Positions 10,251-19,520 of a stretch of DNA of 64,000 bases are shown here, piece after piece. Below the pieces are notes generated by a model. That model had not been told where the DNA came from, did no database searches, and was given only the letters and a program-made list of their open reading frames with translations. Numbering within the stretch: the first letter of the stretch is position 1; every line of letters begins with the position of its first letter. A program made the position numbers and the translations under genes. The stretch is from JAVDCA01 sp035293985 (GTDB taxonomy: Bacteria; Pseudomonadota; Alphaproteobacteria; Rhizobiales; Xanthobacteraceae), in assembly GCA_035293985.1 (NCBI GenBank), contig DATGLS010000008.1, positions 62,001 through 126,000 on the forward strand, read 5' to 3'.

Positions 10251-11528
10251 TCAACGGCGCAACAGCACCATCGAGAACCACGGCACGTAGGTGATCAGCA
10301 TCAGCGTCGCGGAATTGATCAGCAGGAACGGCAGCACGCCGCGATAGATGGTGCCGAGGGGTGTGTGAAACACGGCCTGCGAGGCGAACAGGTTGAGCCC
10401 GAACGGCGGCGCATACATGCCGATCGACAGGTTCACCGCCATGATGATGCCGAAGTGGATCGGGCTCACGCCGACGTCCTGCACCAGCGGCAGCAGCAGG
10501 GGCGTCAGGATCAGGATTGCGGCCGGCGGCTCGAGGAAGCTGCCCATCACCAGCAGCACGACGTTGATGCACAAGAGCAGCGCCCACGGCGGCATGTGCA
10601 TCGCGTTGATCGAGGCGATGATCTGCTGCGGCATGCCGCTGGTGGTGAGCAGCCAGGAGTAGAGCCCGGCGGCGGTGACGATCATCAGGATCTGCGAGAT
10701 GAGAAACACCGAGCTCTGGATGATGCGCCACAGCTCCTTCGGACCGACCTCGCGGTGGACCACCATGGTGACGAACAGCGAGTAGATCACGGCGACGCCC
10801 GCCGCCTCGGTCGGCGTGAACACGCCGCCGTAGATGCCGCCGAAGATCACCACCACGGTGCCGATCGACCAGCTCGCATCCTTGGTCGAGGCCCCCACGT
10901 TCTTCCAGCGCGCCGGCGAGGTGAGCGGCACTGCCTTGATGTGCGCATAGCTCATCACGAACAGCGCGTCGACGAAGCCGAGCAGCAGGCTCGGCAGGAC
11001 GCCGGCGGTGAACAGCGCGACCGCCGATTGCTGCGCCGACAGCGAATAGAGGATCATCGCGATCGACGGCGGGATCACCACCGCGACCGCGCCCGAGGAG
11101 GCGATCAGCCCGATCGAGAAGCGCTCGTTGTAGCCGTTCTCGCGCAGCGACGGGTAGATCATTCGGCCGACCGCCACGACCGTGCCGACCGCCGTATGCG
11201 CCATCGCGCCGAACAGCTCCGAGGCCGCGACCGTGGTGACGGCGAGCGACCCGCGCACGCCGCCGACCACCGACACCACCCACAGCACGACGCGCCGCGC
11301 GATGCCGCCCTGCGCCATGATCTCGCCGGCGAGCACGAAGAACGGCACCGCCAGCAGCGGAAAATTGTCGAGGCTGCCGAACATGAAGGTCTGCACCGCG
11401 TCGGACGGCACGTCGGCGACGAACAGGATGATGACGAGGCAGGTGACCAGCAGGACGAGAAAGATCGGCAGGCCGAGGACGAGCAGCACCGCGGGCAGGA
11501 CGAAATAGGCGAGGATCGATACCAGCAT
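10251..11528 (-). CDS. TRAP transporter large permease (DctM family)
   Basis: 425 residues, normal for DctM, from ATG 11528 just after the small-permease stop. It is highly hydrophobic with about 12-13 membrane helices. Family stretches include FMFGSLDNFPLLAVPFFVLAGEIMAQGGIARR near residue 55-85, VVIPPSIAMILYS, and GVFTPTEAAGVAVIYSL. It is the channel that couples Na+ or H+ influx to uptake of a solute delivered by the DctP-type protein, usually an organic acid. Gene order on the minus strand is P, Q, M. Confidence 0.95.
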   Translation of the reverse strand: MLVSILAYFVLPAVLLVLGLPIFLVLLVTCLVIILFVADVPSDAVQTFMFGSLDNFPLLAVPFFVLAGEIMAQGGIARRVVLWVVSVVGGVRGSLAVTTVAASELFGAMAHTAVGTVVAVGRMIYPSLRENGYNERFSIGLIASSGAVAVVIPPSIAMILYSLSAQQSAVALFTAGVLPSLLLGFVDALFVMSYAHIKAVPLTSPARWKNVGASTKDASWSIGTVVVIFGGIYGGVFTPTEAAGVAVIYSLFVTMVVHREVGPKELWRIIQSSVFLISQILMIVTAAGLYSWLLTTSGMPQQIIASINAMHMPPWALLLCINVVLLVMGSFLEPPAAILILTPLLLPLVQDVGVSPIHFGIIMAVNLSIGMYAPPFGLNLFASQAVFHTPLGTIYRGVLPFLLINSATLMLITYVPWFSMVLLRR

Positions 11529-11530
11529 GG

Positions 11531-12112
11531 TCAGTGGCTGCCCGCGCCGGGGCCGGCCGGCGCCCCCGGCCCGGTCGGGGTCGCGCGGCCGGGGCCGGTG
11601 ACGAGCCGCACGGCGACGAGCAGCGCCATGATCGCGAGCCCGACCGGGATCAGCCCCTGCGGGATGCACATCGGGATATCGGCCGACTGGCTGCGCTCGT
11701 CGAACTCATAGAGATTGATGATCACCGGCCACGCCCACACCATTATGGTGAGCGTGGTGGCGATGAAGACGAGGTCGGCAAAGGTATCGAGGCCCTTGCG
11801 TATTTTCGCCGGCATCTTGCCGACCACCACGTCCATCCGGATCTGGCGGCCCGACCAGGCGACGACGCCGTTGCCGAGAAAGACGCAGCCGACCATGAGA
11901 AACAGCATCACCTCCTCGGCCCAGTAGATCGAGTAGCCGAAGAAGTAGCGGCCGATCACGTTGGCGAAGTTGACGAGGACGCTCGCGGCGAGCAGCACGC
12001 CGGCGGCGAGGCGCAGGACGGCAACCAGCGCGCGCACCCCGCGCAGAACGACGTCGATCATCGCCGGGTCCGCCGCCGATTCATTGCTGGGCTGCCACCG
12101 TTGCCAAGTCAT
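11531..12112 (-). CDS. TRAP transporter small permease (DctQ family)
   Basis: 193 residues with four predicted membrane helices and the DctQ signature NVIGRYFFGYSIYWAEEVMLFLMV near residues 50-75. It forms the membrane complex with DctM. The C-terminus carries a Gly/Pro/Ala-rich tail of about 20 residues (TGPGRATPTGPGAPAGP) after the last helix, which is unusual for the family and probably unstructured. It lies 16 bp downstream of the binding-protein gene and 2 bp before the large permease start. Confidence 0.93.
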   Translation of the reverse strand: MTWQRWQPSNESAADPAMIDVVLRGVRALVAVLRLAAGVLLAASVLVNFANVIGRYFFGYSIYWAEEVMLFLMVGCVFLGNGVVAWSGRQIRMDVVVGKMPAKIRKGLDTFADLVFIATTLTIMVWAWPVIINLYEFDERSQSADIPMCIPQGLIPVGLAIMALLVAVRLVTGPGRATPTGPGAPAGPGAGSH

Positions 12113-12128
12113 CGTTTCCCGCGACGGT

Positions 12129-13163
12129 TCACGACTTCGCGCGCTGAGCCGTCTCGAACACGAGCTTGACGGCCGCGTTGAGCTCCGGCTTGTCCTTGGA
12201 GAGATCCTCGCCGATGGTCGAGATCTTCGCCATCATGGCGGCCTGCTCGTCCGGCGGGAGCTTGATCAGCACGCCGCCCCGGCTCTTCCAGATGTCGTAC
12301 TGCTGAGCTACCCACTCTTTCACGAACGGTACGATATCGCGCGAGGTCATAGCGGCGGCGTCGCGCACGATCTTCTGCAGATCGGGCGGCAGGCCGGAAA
12401 GCCACTTCTTGCTCATCACGATGATCGAGTTGAGATAGGGCTGTTCGTTGACCAGGACGAACTTCGCGGCGTCCTGATACTGCATGGTGGTCCACACGAT
12501 GATGGCGCCGAGCGCGCCGTCGATGGCGCCCTGCTGGATCGCCGGGAGCACGTCGCCGAGCGTCATCGCGATCGGCGAGCCGCCCATCCGCCGCACCATC
12601 TCGAGCTGGAACTGCGACGCGAGCACACGAATTTTCTTGCCGTTCAAATCCGCGAGATGGTGCAGCTCGCTCTTGAGGGCCATCGAGGAGGCCCCGATCG
12701 GTGCGAACCCGATGCCGATCAGGCCTTTCTTCTCGCCCAATCCGAAGAACAGCTTCTGCACTGCCGGATCATTGATGACCCGCACCGCCTGGTCGGTGCT
12801 GGTGAACAGGCCGGGCGCGCTCAGCGCCTCGTAGCGCGCGTCGACGCCGACCAGGAATTCCGGCGGTCCCATGTAGGCTTGGATCGAGCCGAACTGCACG
12901 CCCTCGATCTGGCGCGGGATCGGCCCGAGCTGGCTCGCCGGATAAATCTCTCCCTTGATGCGCCCGCCCGAATCTTTCTCGACCGCGGCCGCGAAGCGTT
13001 TGAACCACTCATGCTGCGTGTCGTTGATCGTCGCCATCGACAGCTTCATCGTGTGGGTCACCTCAGCGCGCGCAGCCGGCACCGCCATCAGACCTGGGGC
13101 GAAAATTGCGCCGGCGCCGAGGACAGCCCTGCGGCTGAGGCTTTTGCTCGATGCCCTCGTCAT
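12129..13163 (-). CDS. TRAP transporter substrate-binding protein (DctP family)
   Basis: 344 residues from ATG 13163, which has a good AGGGGAG ribosome-binding site; longer in-frame starts lack one. A Tat-like signal (LSRRAVLGAGAIF) ends at about residue 32. DctP features follow: AEVTHTMKLSMATINDTQHEWFKRFAAAVEKDSGG, the YPASQLGPIPRQIEGVQFG region and PEFLVGVDARYE. It captures the substrate in the periplasm for the Q/M permease. First gene of the TRAP operon. The ligand is not predictable beyond a probable carboxylate. Confidence 0.94.
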   Translation of the reverse strand: MTRASSKSLSRRAVLGAGAIFAPGLMAVPAARAEVTHTMKLSMATINDTQHEWFKRFAAAVEKDSGGRIKGEIYPASQLGPIPRQIEGVQFGSIQAYMGPPEFLVGVDARYEALSAPGLFTSTDQAVRVINDPAVQKLFFGLGEKKGLIGIGFAPIGASSMALKSELHHLADLNGKKIRVLASQFQLEMVRRMGGSPIAMTLGDVLPAIQQGAIDGALGAIIVWTTMQYQDAAKFVLVNEQPYLNSIIVMSKKWLSGLPPDLQKIVRDAAAMTSRDIVPFVKEWVAQQYDIWKSRGGVLIKLPPDEQAAMMAKISTIGEDLSKDKPELNAAVKLVFETAQRAKS

Positions 13164-13309
13164 CGTGTTTCTCCCCTTGCGCGGGTGCGTCGCCAGCTCG
13201 TTCGACTGCCGAGTGGTGCTTATGATTGGTAATGGCAGCAATGCATAAAAGCATGACACACGGGCGCCCCTGCGGCTAGCCACAAACAGGCGCAGATTTG
13301 ATGCGAGCG

Positions 13310-14197
13310 CTAACCGAAGGCAGTGGCGACGCATGCCTCGAAGATGGGCAGGCGCGAGAGGGCGCCTCCGGAGAGAAAGCTCTCGCCGAGGCGGGCAAAA
13401 CCCGCGCGCGACATGGCGGGCGAGGCGGCCCAAACCTGCCCCTGGCCGTAACGGCCTAGGGCATCCGCGAGCACAACCGGCGCGACGTCTGGAAAATACG
13501 GCGCCGCCACGGCGGCGAGATCGGCACCGGGGTGGCCCGCGAGCCATTCCTGCATTTTCGCGGTGGCGCGAACCACGGCCGCGAAAGCCTCCAGTCTCGC
13601 TGCCGCCCGCGCGCGCGTCGCGATGAAGCTCGTGTAGACGCAAGGCCCGCGGGCGCTCGCGGCGTAGAGGATTTTGCCGAAACCCGCGCCGACCGCCCGG
13701 GTGACGAACGGCTCGAATAGCTGCGCCACATCGAGGCGCCCCTCGCGCAATGCGGCAACATTATCAGCCATGGTGCGGTCCGCGACGCGCGCCACCTTGA
13801 GCGGATCGACGCCGGCGAGCCGCAGGTCGTGCTGCAGGCACATCCACGGCGTCGGCACTTCCGACACCGTGGCAAACCGCAGCCTGGCGAGGTCCGCGAG
13901 GCGAAAATCAGTGATGTCCGGCCGACCGACCAGATAGAACGGATCGCGCGATACCACCTCGCCGAAGCAGACCAGCGGCGAACCGGCGTCGGCGTCATGC
14001 GCCCGCATCACCCGCATCGGTCCGCCCCAGGTGAGATCGACCGTGCCGTCGAGGAGCGCCGGCACCGCGTCCCCCGGCGCCGCCGAGGTGACGAGCTCGA
14101 CCTCGAGGCCCTCGCGTTCATAGAAGCCGAGCGCCTGCGTGGCATAGAACGGCGCATAGAAGACGGCGCGGAAATTCTCGGCGAGGCGAATTTTCAT
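13310..14197 (-). CDS. NMT1/ThiY-like substrate-binding-fold protein without signal peptide
   Basis: 295 residues starting directly at MKIRLAENFRAVFYAPFYATQALGFYEREGLEVELV, the typical first lobe of NMT1/ThiY-like type II binding proteins but with no export signal. The LLDGTVDLTWGGPMRVM and LREGRLDVAQLFEP segments fit the same fold. A cytoplasmic location suggests a ligand sensor or an enzyme with this fold rather than a transporter subunit. It lies upstream of the TRAP operon on the same strand (146 bp), so the operon is bracketed by two such proteins. A family A repeat sits just upstream. Confidence 0.8.
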   Translation of the reverse strand: MKIRLAENFRAVFYAPFYATQALGFYEREGLEVELVTSAAPGDAVPALLDGTVDLTWGGPMRVMRAHDADAGSPLVCFGEVVSRDPFYLVGRPDITDFRLADLARLRFATVSEVPTPWMCLQHDLRLAGVDPLKVARVADRTMADNVAALREGRLDVAQLFEPFVTRAVGAGFGKILYAASARGPCVYTSFIATRARAAARLEAFAAVVRATAKMQEWLAGHPGADLAAVAAPYFPDVAPVVLADALGRYGQGQVWAASPAMSRAGFARLGESFLSGGALSRLPIFEACVATAFG

Positions 14198-14208
14198 GCC
14201 TGCATGCT

Positions 14209-14292
14209 GTCATTGCGAGCGAGGCGAAGCAATCTCGGACCGCGAACGCATGCGCCTGTTGGACGAGGGTGCTTCGCTTCGCTCGCAATGAC
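14209..14292. repeat. Family A palindromic repeat (GTCATTGCGAGCGAGGCGAA type)
   Basis: GTCATTGCGAGCGA...GCAATCT on the left is answered by GCTTCGCTTCGCTCGCAATGAC on the right, a long inverted repeat with a ~35 bp centre. Related copies are at 16199 and 21482. This type of intergenic palindrome is common in Bradyrhizobium-like genomes. Confidence 0.7.
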
Positions 14293-14299
14293 CGGGGCG

Positions 14300-15529
<1,230 letters not shown>

Positions 15530-15653
15530 TCTCTCCTCGTTTGCGCCCCAGTTTACCCCCTGGCCGGCGCCCCGGTCAGGCCACTCGAACTGGGGGCGCG
15601 AATGGACTATGGTTCATGCTGATGCTTCGGCCGACAACGATCGGAGGAAACCG

Positions 15654-16181
15654 ATGACCGACACGATGACCATGAGCTACACGCTCGACCAGTTCGCCGC
15701 CGATATCCGCGCCGCGCTCAAGGCCGATCCGGGCCGCGCCGGCAAGCTCGCCGTCGGCCGCCATGTCGAGCGCGCGCTCAAGGACAAGGATTTCGTCGCC
15801 ACCTATCTGAAACCCCGCGTCAAGGGCCAGGACCCGCGCGAGGTGCTCTACGAGGATCCGGAGCTCGGCTTCTGCATTTGCGGCCACGTCTATGACGGTC
15901 CGGCGCACGGCAAGCCGCACGACCACGGCGAGAGCTGGGCGATCTACGGCCAGGCGAGCGAGGTCACCGAGATGACCGACTGGAAGATCGTCGAGAAGGC
16001 CGCGGGCGACAAGCCGAATCTGGTCGAGCCAGTGCGCACCTACACGATGAAGCCGGGTGACCAGCATCTCTACGACGTGCACGACGTCCACTCGCCGCGC
16101 CGCGACGGCCCCTGCCGCCTGATCCGCATCGAGGGCAAGAACCTCGACCACGTGAAGCGCAGCCCCATCAAGGCGAAGTGA
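15654..16181 (+). CDS. Cupin / cysteine-dioxygenase-like protein
   Basis: 175 residues from ATG 15654, preceded by a strong GGAGG site. The metal-binding cupin motif HGKPHDHGESWAIYGQ (two His and a Glu) and the second-motif His in YDVHDVHSP match the layout of cysteine dioxygenase-like cupins. Such enzymes use iron to oxidise a thiol to a sulfinate, but the substrate-binding residues cannot be judged here. Its neighbour on the other strand is a rhodanese protein, so a link with sulfur metabolism is plausible but inferred. Confidence 0.75.
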   Translation: MTDTMTMSYTLDQFAADIRAALKADPGRAGKLAVGRHVERALKDKDFVATYLKPRVKGQDPREVLYEDPELGFCICGHVYDGPAHGKPHDHGESWAIYGQASEVTEMTDWKIVEKAAGDKPNLVEPVRTYTMKPGDQHLYDVHDVHSPRRDGPCRLIRIEGKNLDHVKRSPIKAK

Positions 16182-16198
16182 CGCGCATCCCTTCGGGC

Positions 16199-16325
16199 GT
16201 CATTGCGAGGCCGCCGAAGGCGGCCCAAGCAATCTCGATCCGCAATCACATGCCGTAGTGTGGTCAAGCGAAGCGTGCCCACATCGCGTGGGCACGGCGC
16301 TTCGCGCCTTTGCCCACCCTACGCA
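16199..16325. repeat. Composite of a family A half-copy and a family B repeat
   Basis: GTCATTGCGAGGCCGCCGAA from 16199 is a half copy of family A; it runs into GCGAAGCGTGCCCAC ... CGTGGGCAC ... CTTTGCCCACCCTAC, a family B unit, ending at ~16325. The minus-strand terminus TAGGGTGGGCAAAGG supplies the stop codon of the rhodanese gene. It separates convergent genes. Confidence 0.65.
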
Positions 16326-17893
16326 ATTCGAAATACGCCCCGCTCCTGCTCGTCCAATTGCGCGAGCAGCCCCGTCTCCCACGCGAGATACTGCCGCGCC
16401 GCCTCCACGTCATTGTCGTGCCGGCGCGCGGTGAAGAACAGGAAATCGATGCGGTCGGCGTCGGGCGGATTGTCCGGCGTCGCCTCGACCGGCAGGCCGG
16501 CGTCGCGCCAGGCCTGGAAACTGCCGCGAAGCGTGCGCAGATCGCGGATGCCTGCCTCGACGAGATCGAGTCCGACCAGGTCGAGCTGCTCCTTCTCCCC
16601 AATCAAGACGATCGTCTTGGCGCGATCGGCGGCCGAAACGACGCGTGGCCGGATCGACCAGATCGCGCCCGGGATATGTCCTTTGCGGAATTCCGCGCTG
16701 GGCCGCAGGTCGATCACCTGGCCTGTGCCTGCCGCCAGCGCGGCCGCGAGCTCTTGGACGGTCATCGGTCCCGCATCGGTCCGCGCGCCGATCACCGTGC
16801 CTCCCCGCATTTCCACCATGGTCGCCGCCGCCGACGCGCCCCCCTCCAGCACATAGGCCTCGTGCCCGAGCTGGCGCAGCCAGCCCGCGACCATGGGGGC
16901 ACGCACCAGGTCGTCGTCGAGCAGCACGACGCGCGCCCCCTTCACGCCGATCCATTGGTCGGTCGCCTGGATGAGCTGGCCGCCCGGCGCATGTCGGAAG
17001 CTCGCAACCGCATGCGCGCGGTGTTCGGCTTCGCTACGTACATCCAGCCGGTAGGTCGTGCGCGTCCGGTCCGCGCCCCAGGCGCCGACCTGATCGGCGC
17101 GGACGAACTCCGCCCCGTGCTTCGCCGCGAACGCACGCGCCCGCGCGCGCCGCTCGGGCAAGCCCGCGCTGCTCGGCGCGTCCGGATAGTTCCGGTCCGC
17201 GCCGTGCTCGAGCTGCAGCCCTGCCAGGAACCAGCCTTGTGTGCCGTTCTCCAGCGCCACCACCGGATTGGGCACGCCGAAATCGATCAGCGTCTGCGCG
17301 CCGATGATCGAGCGGGTGCGGCCGGCGCAGTTGACTACGATTTTGGTCGTCGGGTCGGGCGCAATGTCGTGGATGCGCAGCGCGAGCTCGCCGTTCGGGC
17401 ACGAGATGCCGTCGGGGATGTTCATGCGCCGATATTCGGCCGGCGTGCGTCCGTCGACGATCACCATGTTCTCGCCCGCCTCGCGCATCGCCTGCAGCTC
17501 CCGTGCGGTGATGCGCGGCGTGTGGCGCTGATGCTCGACCAGCTCGCCGAACGTCTTGCTCGGAACGTTGACGCCCGCATAGAGCGTGTAGCCGGCCCTG
17601 CCCCAGGCGGGCGCGCCGCCGGCGAGGATGTGCAGATTGCGGTAGCCCATGTCCTGCGCGCGCTTCGCGGCACGCTCGGCGACGCCGTCGCCGCCGTCGA
17701 CCAGCACGATACGCACCGCCGGATTGGGAACGAGCTCCGGCAAGCCGAGCTCGAACCGGCTGTAGGGCAGCGGTATCGCGAAGAACGGGTGCGCCTCGCC
17801 GAACTGTCCGGCCTCGCGCACGTCGAGGAGCGCGATCTCGCCGCCGTCCGAGAGCCAGGATTTGAGGGTGTGGGCGTCGATTTCGGCGGTCAT
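16319..17893 (-). CDS. Four-domain rhodanese-like protein
   Basis: 524 residues from ATG 17893; a GTG at 17914 would add seven residues but has no ribosome-binding site. Four consecutive rhodanese modules are visible (about 1-120, 130-245, 260-370, 385-490). Only the second has an active-site cysteine loop (NCAGRTRS). The loop positions of the others read VDGGDG, LDDDLVR and IGEKEQ, so those modules look non-catalytic. Rhodaneses move sulfane sulfur from donors such as thiosulfate to thiol acceptors. A C-terminal helix-rich tail of ~35 residues follows. The ArsR-type gene is 84 bp upstream on the same strand. Confidence 0.9.
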   Translation of the reverse strand: MTAEIDAHTLKSWLSDGGEIALLDVREAGQFGEAHPFFAIPLPYSRFELGLPELVPNPAVRIVLVDGGDGVAERAAKRAQDMGYRNLHILAGGAPAWGRAGYTLYAGVNVPSKTFGELVEHQRHTPRITARELQAMREAGENMVIVDGRTPAEYRRMNIPDGISCPNGELALRIHDIAPDPTTKIVVNCAGRTRSIIGAQTLIDFGVPNPVVALENGTQGWFLAGLQLEHGADRNYPDAPSSAGLPERRARARAFAAKHGAEFVRADQVGAWGADRTRTTYRLDVRSEAEHRAHAVASFRHAPGGQLIQATDQWIGVKGARVVLLDDDLVRAPMVAGWLRQLGHEAYVLEGGASAAATMVEMRGGTVIGARTDAGPMTVQELAAALAAGTGQVIDLRPSAEFRKGHIPGAIWSIRPRVVSAADRAKTIVLIGEKEQLDLVGLDLVEAGIRDLRTLRGSFQAWRDAGLPVEATPDNPPDADRIDFLFFTARRHDNDVEAARQYLAWETGLLAQLDEQERGVFRIA

Positions 17894-17977
17894 TGTGGGC
17901 ACGGTCCCCGGCACGGCGAATGGTGCGGCGGAGCATGCCCTCCGGCCCGTCGCCGCGCAACGCCCGGCGGCGTGGCG

Positions 17978-18304
17978 TCAGGACTCCTTCTTGCGTTTTG
18001 CCGCCGCCGCGCTGTCGCGACGGAACGGGCGCGAGCGCGGGCAGACCTGGGCGAGAAACTGCACCAACGTGCCGGCGAGCGCGTCCGGGCGCAGGCCGTA
18101 ATGCACGTTCTGGCCGCGCTTCTCGCGCCAGACGAGGCCCGAGTTCTCCAGCACCGAGAGATGTTTCGAGATCGCCGGCTGCGACATGATGCCGGAGAAG
18201 CGCGCTACGATCTCGCCCGCCGTCATGTCGGTCTTCGACAAAAAGGCGAGGATGCGCCGGCGCGGCGCCGACGACAGGGCTTCGAAGATCTTGTCGGCCG
18301 TCAC
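17978..18304 (-). CDS. ArsR/SmtB-type winged-helix transcriptional regulator
   Basis: 108 residues. The winged HTH is clear: ALSSAPRRRILAFLSK, then TAGEIVARF, the recognition helix SQPAISKHLSVLENSGL and the wing REKRGQNVHYGLRP. The ELCVCDL-type metal site is absent, so it is not a classical metal sensor; a single Cys (QVCPRS) is near the C-terminus, followed by a basic tail. It is probably an autoregulated repressor. An AT-rich double dyad lies ~95 bp upstream, between it and the divergent desaturase-like gene. Confidence 0.9.
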   Translation of the reverse strand: MTADKIFEALSSAPRRRILAFLSKTDMTAGEIVARFSGIMSQPAISKHLSVLENSGLVWREKRGQNVHYGLRPDALAGTLVQFLAQVCPRSRPFRRDSAAAAKRKKES

Positions 18305-18396
18305 CGCAGCTCCATCCGATCAGCGGTCGCTCCCCGCACCATTTTGGCCGAGTCTCGCTCCGGGGTCCATACGATCGGCGCCGTCCTATGCTGATT

Positions 18397-18424
18397 GACT
18401 ATATAACTATAACGTTATATAGTC
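18397..18424. promoter_or_regulatory. Overlapping palindromes, probable operator of the ArsR-type regulator
   Basis: GACTATATAAC (18397-18407) and GTTATATAGTC (18414-18424) are exact 11-bp inverted arms. A second perfect palindrome, TATAACGTTATA (18408-18419), is nested in the centre and right arm. The stretch is strikingly AT-rich against the GC-rich background and lies between the divergent regulator (starts 18304) and desaturase-like gene (starts 18462). Dyads of this size are usual ArsR-family operators. Confidence 0.65.
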
Positions 18425-18461
18425 AAATATTGTAGACGGAGATTCGTCGAGAGGCAGCGCC

Positions 18462-19460
18462 ATGGCCATGATCGCCTTGCCGACCACAGATGCAGCCCGC
18501 AGCCCGCCCGGGCTCCCGAGCCATGATCCGATCGACGAGGCGCTCGCCGCCTCGGCCAGCACCTTCCGCTCCCCGCGCATGTTCGACAGTGCCGACACCG
18601 ACGCGACCGCGGGCGACCTGCGCTGGAAGCCGGTCAAATCTCTGTGGATCTCGGGCATGACCCTCGCGGCGCTGATCGGCGGCCCGCTGTTCTTCACCTG
18701 GGGCGCGCTCGCGCTTTTCGTCGTCACCACCGCCGTGACGGTCTGCTTCGGCCACTCCCTCGGCATGCACCGCCGCCTGATCCACCGCGCCTATGACTGC
18801 CCGCGCTGGGTCGAGCGCCTGTTCGTCTACCTCGGCACGCTGGTCGGCATGGCCGGCCCGTACGGCATGATGCGCCAGCACGATATTCGCGACTGGGCGC
18901 AGCGCAAGGCGCACTGCCATCCTTATCTCGCCCACCGCTCGTCGATCTTGCGCGACGGCTTCTGGCAGCTGCACTGCGAGCTCACGCTCGCGCATCCGCC
19001 CGAGCTCAAGATCGAGCGCCGCGTCGCCGAGGATCGCTTCTGCCGGTTCATCGACCGCACCTGGATGGCGCAGCAGCTTCCCTGGGCGATCCTGTTCGTC
19101 GCCATCGGCGGGATGCCGTGGCTCGTCTGGGGCATCGCGGTGCGCATCGCCGCGTCGGTCAGCGGTCACTGGCTCGTCGGCTACTTCGCGCACAACCGCG
19201 GCCCGCGCTCCTGGCACCTCGAAGGCGCCGGCGTGCAGGGCTACAATGTGCCCAATTGCGGCATCGTCACCATGGGGGAGGCTTGGCACAACAATCACCA
19301 CGCCTTCCCGGCCTCCGCGCGCCTCGGCGTGCGACCGGGCGAGAGCGACCCGGGCTGGTGGGTGCTGCTCGTGCTCGCAAGGCTCGGCCTGGCGTGGAAC
19401 CTGAAGACGCCCGAGATGCTGCCGCCCCGGCCCAACCTCGTTGCGCTTCGAGGCTCCTGA
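18462..19460 (+). CDS. Membrane fatty-acid-desaturase-like protein
   Basis: 332 residues with about four membrane helices. Histidine box 1 (FGHSLGMHRRLIHR) and box 3 (EAWHNNHHAFP) match acyl-CoA/acyl-lipid Delta-9 desaturases, which use a di-iron centre to put a double bond into a fatty acyl chain. The middle region, usually R-x-H-H-x-x-H-H, reads MRQHDIRDWAQRKAHCHPYLAHR, so that box is altered, as in a divergent subfamily. A ~55-residue Ala/Pro/Asp-rich leader precedes the first helix. It is divergent from the ArsR-type gene and probably controlled by it. Confidence 0.85.
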   Translation: MAMIALPTTDAARSPPGLPSHDPIDEALAASASTFRSPRMFDSADTDATAGDLRWKPVKSLWISGMTLAALIGGPLFFTWGALALFVVTTAVTVCFGHSLGMHRRLIHRAYDCPRWVERLFVYLGTLVGMAGPYGMMRQHDIRDWAQRKAHCHPYLAHRSSILRDGFWQLHCELTLAHPPELKIERRVAEDRFCRFIDRTWMAQQLPWAILFVAIGGMPWLVWGIAVRIAASVSGHWLVGYFAHNRGPRSWHLEGAGVQGYNVPNCGIVTMGEAWHNNHHAFPASARLGVRPGESDPGWWVLLVLARLGLAWNLKTPEMLPPRPNLVALRGS

Positions 19461-19520
19461 CGGGGCCTTCCGCCCCGGCGCACCACGACGATAGAATGCG
19501 GCACGCCGGGAGAACGCCGC

